Of a stretch of DNA of 5,931 nucleotides, positions 4,877 to 5,931 are shown piece after piece. Location of the stretch: NCBI GenBank assembly GCA_937926325.1, contig CALAZQ010000566.1:1-5931 (forward strand), read 5' to 3'. The stretch is from an uncultured Planctomycetaceae bacterium. GTDB lineage: Bacteria > Planctomycetota > Planctomycetia > Pirellulales > UBA1268. Under the pieces are notes generated by a model. The model did no database searches and had not been told where the DNA came from. It saw nothing but the letters and a program-made list of their open reading frames with translations. Both the position numbers and the translations under genes were made by a program. The first letter of the stretch is position 1. Each line of letters begins with the position of its first letter.

Positions 4877-5917
4877 ATGCCATTCGACCCCGGCCAGCCC
4901 CCCACCCGTGTCATTCTCGAGCAGTCGGGCGGCTGGAGCCGCTGGGGAGGCCGCTTGGCCTGGGTCATTGCCGGAATCTCCCTGCTGGTGGCGGTCGTCT
5001 CCGCCGGAGCCAATGCCCAGTATTTTCAGACCAACCCCAAGGTGATCGAGCAGTATCACTCACTTGCCCAAGCCGCAACCGACAAGGTGGCTATTGTCGA
5101 GATCAGCGGCGCGATCATGGGGGGCGACGGCTTCGCCCGCCATCAGATCGACCAAGTTGAGGACGACGAAGCGGTGCGGGCGATCGTGCTCCGGATCGAT
5201 TCCCCCGGCGGCACGGTCAGCGGCAGCGATGAGCTGCACTATCGCATCACCCGGCTGGCCAAGGAACGGAACCTGCCGGTCGTGGTCAGCATGGGAGGAA
5301 TCGCCGCGAGCGGTGGCTACTACATCGCGATGGCCAGCAGCGGTCGCGAGGAGACGATCTTTGCCGAACCGTCCACCATCACCGGCTCGATCGGGGTGAT
5401 CATTCCGCACTTCGATCTCTCGCAGTTCCTCAAGCGGTATCAGATCACCGACGATTCAATCACCAGCGGCCCGCTCAAGGAGATGCTCAGCCTCACCAAG
5501 GACCGCTCGCCCGAACTGGCCGAGCGGGAACGCAAGGTGCTGCAGAGCCTCGTCGATGAGATGTTCACCCGCTTCAAGGCGATCGTGCAGGAGGGACGGC
5601 CAGAGCTTGATGACGAGACGCTGGCGGCGGTGACCACCGGCCAGGTCTTCACCGCCGAGCAGGCGGTCGACTATGGCCTGGTCGATCGGATCGGCTTCCT
5701 TGAAGATGCCGTCAGCCGGGCGGTCGAACTGGCCGGCCTGTCGGCCGAGACCGCCCGGGTGATCCGCTACAAGCAGCCCCGGGGCCTGCTCGACGAGGTG
5801 CTCGGCGGTGCCAGCCAAGCCGGCGCAACGGCGTCACTACGAACCCTGGCCGAGTGGACCACGCCGCGGGCCTGGTACCTCTGCACCTGGTGGCCGGCCG
5901 TCGTCGCCAGCCGGTGA
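4877..5917 (+). CDS. sppA: Signal peptide peptidase SppA, short (36K) type, peptidase family S49
   Basis: SppA is a membrane-anchored serine protease that degrades leftover signal peptides. The 346-residue product has a cytoplasmic N-terminus, one transmembrane segment (about 27-45, LAWVIAGISLLVAVVSAG) and a single S49 domain: VAIVEISGAI (71-80), AIVLRIDSPGGTVSGSDEL (102-120), VVVSMGGIAASGGYYIAM (135-152), STITGSIGVI (166-175), SGPLKEML (197-204), a helix VLQSLVDEMFTRFK (221-234), and GQVFTAEQAVDYGLVDRIG (255-273). The Ser-Lys pair is likely S145 and K201, aligning with Ser147/Lys199 of Bacillus subtilis SppA. The size fits the single-domain form rather than the duplicated 67K E. coli enzyme. 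After the domain comes a 70-residue tail ending in an aromatic, Cys-containing stretch (WTTPRAWYLCTWWP, 327-340), which is absent from the B. subtilis enzyme as I recall it. It stands divergently from the TIM-barrel gene; the downstream neighbour is outside the window. Confidence 0.95.
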   Translation: MPFDPGQPPTRVILEQSGGWSRWGGRLAWVIAGISLLVAVVSAGANAQYFQTNPKVIEQYHSLAQAATDKVAIVEISGAIMGGDGFARHQIDQVEDDEAVRAIVLRIDSPGGTVSGSDELHYRITRLAKERNLPVVVSMGGIAASGGYYIAMASSGREETIFAEPSTITGSIGVIIPHFDLSQFLKRYQITDDSITSGPLKEMLSLTKDRSPELAERERKVLQSLVDEMFTRFKAIVQEGRPELDDETLAAVTTGQVFTAEQAVDYGLVDRIGFLEDAVSRAVELAGLSAETARVIRYKQPRGLLDEVLGGASQAGATASLRTLAEWTTPRAWYLCTWWPAVVASR

Positions 5918-5927
5918 GCCCGCCGGC
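5910..5927. repeat. Small stem-loop over the sppA stop codon
   Basis: GCCGG (5910-5914) pairs with CCGGC (5923-5927), and the TGA stop (5915-5917) opens the 8-base loop. A 5-bp stem is weak evidence alone. It is noted because the other plus-strand gene also ends with its stop codon in a loop closed by CCGG-type arms. The window ends 4 bases later, so any following T-tract cannot be seen. Confidence 0.3.
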
Positions 5928-5931
5928 GTGA

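Noticed and set aside
4687..5013. 109-residue N-terminal extension of the TIM-barrel frame
   Set aside because: It overlaps the sppA start, is Arg/Pro-rich and unlike the family. A GTG with a proper AGGAG site gives the expected N-terminus.
1..5931. CRISPR array, tRNA/rRNA genes, transposase, phage or toxin-antitoxin genes
   Set aside because: No regularly spaced direct repeats, no tRNA-like cloverleaf, and no transposase, integrase or toxin-antitoxin pattern in any reading frame that could be supported.

Overview
The window is GC-rich bacterial DNA that looks like a planctomycete chromosome, probably a Pirellulales-type lineage. This assignment is inferred from gene content. A bacterial tetrahydromethanopterin-linked formyltransferase sits beside a large exported alanine-rich protein whose opening (VPADAAFLSSTLRGREQ) resembles planctomycete secreted proteins as I remember them. 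A short xylose-isomerase-like TIM-barrel protein and a compact SppA-type peptidase complete the set. No phage, insertion sequence, CRISPR, tRNA or rRNA signal is visible, and strong codon bias produces many long antisense shadow frames.

Layout from left to right. Bases 1-359 (minus) hold the N-terminal part of a single-pass membrane protein that runs off the left edge. Bases 360-591 are non-coding and contain an unusual back-to-back set of stem-loops (459-576). Bases 592-1509 (minus) encode formylmethanofuran--tetrahydromethanopterin formyltransferase (Ftr/FhcD). Bases 1510-1655 are a divergent intergenic region with a four-tract G-quadruplex motif just upstream of fhcD. Bases 1656-3917 (plus) encode a 753-residue exported protein of unknown function. 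It converges, with a 22-base gap and a stem-loop at its stop codon, on a TIM-barrel gene at 3940-4686 (minus), which starts at GTG. A 190-base divergent promoter region separates that gene from sppA at 4877-5917 (plus).

The genes do not form one obvious pathway. FhcD belongs to the tetrahydromethanopterin C1 oxidation/formaldehyde detoxification route, but none of its usual partners (fhcA, fhcB, fhcC, mch, fae) is visible, so it looks like an orphan copy. The exported protein and SppA both act in or beyond the cytoplasmic membrane. The TIM-barrel protein is probably a cytoplasmic sugar isomerase/epimerase-type enzyme with unknown substrate.

The items most worth a second look are the stem-loop cluster at 459-576, the orphan fhcD with no visible ribosome binding site, the uncharacterised exported protein with exactly two cysteines, and the TIM-barrel enzyme whose last barrel strand lacks the usual metal-binding glutamate. 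I found no convincing evidence for a complete novel multi-gene system here.
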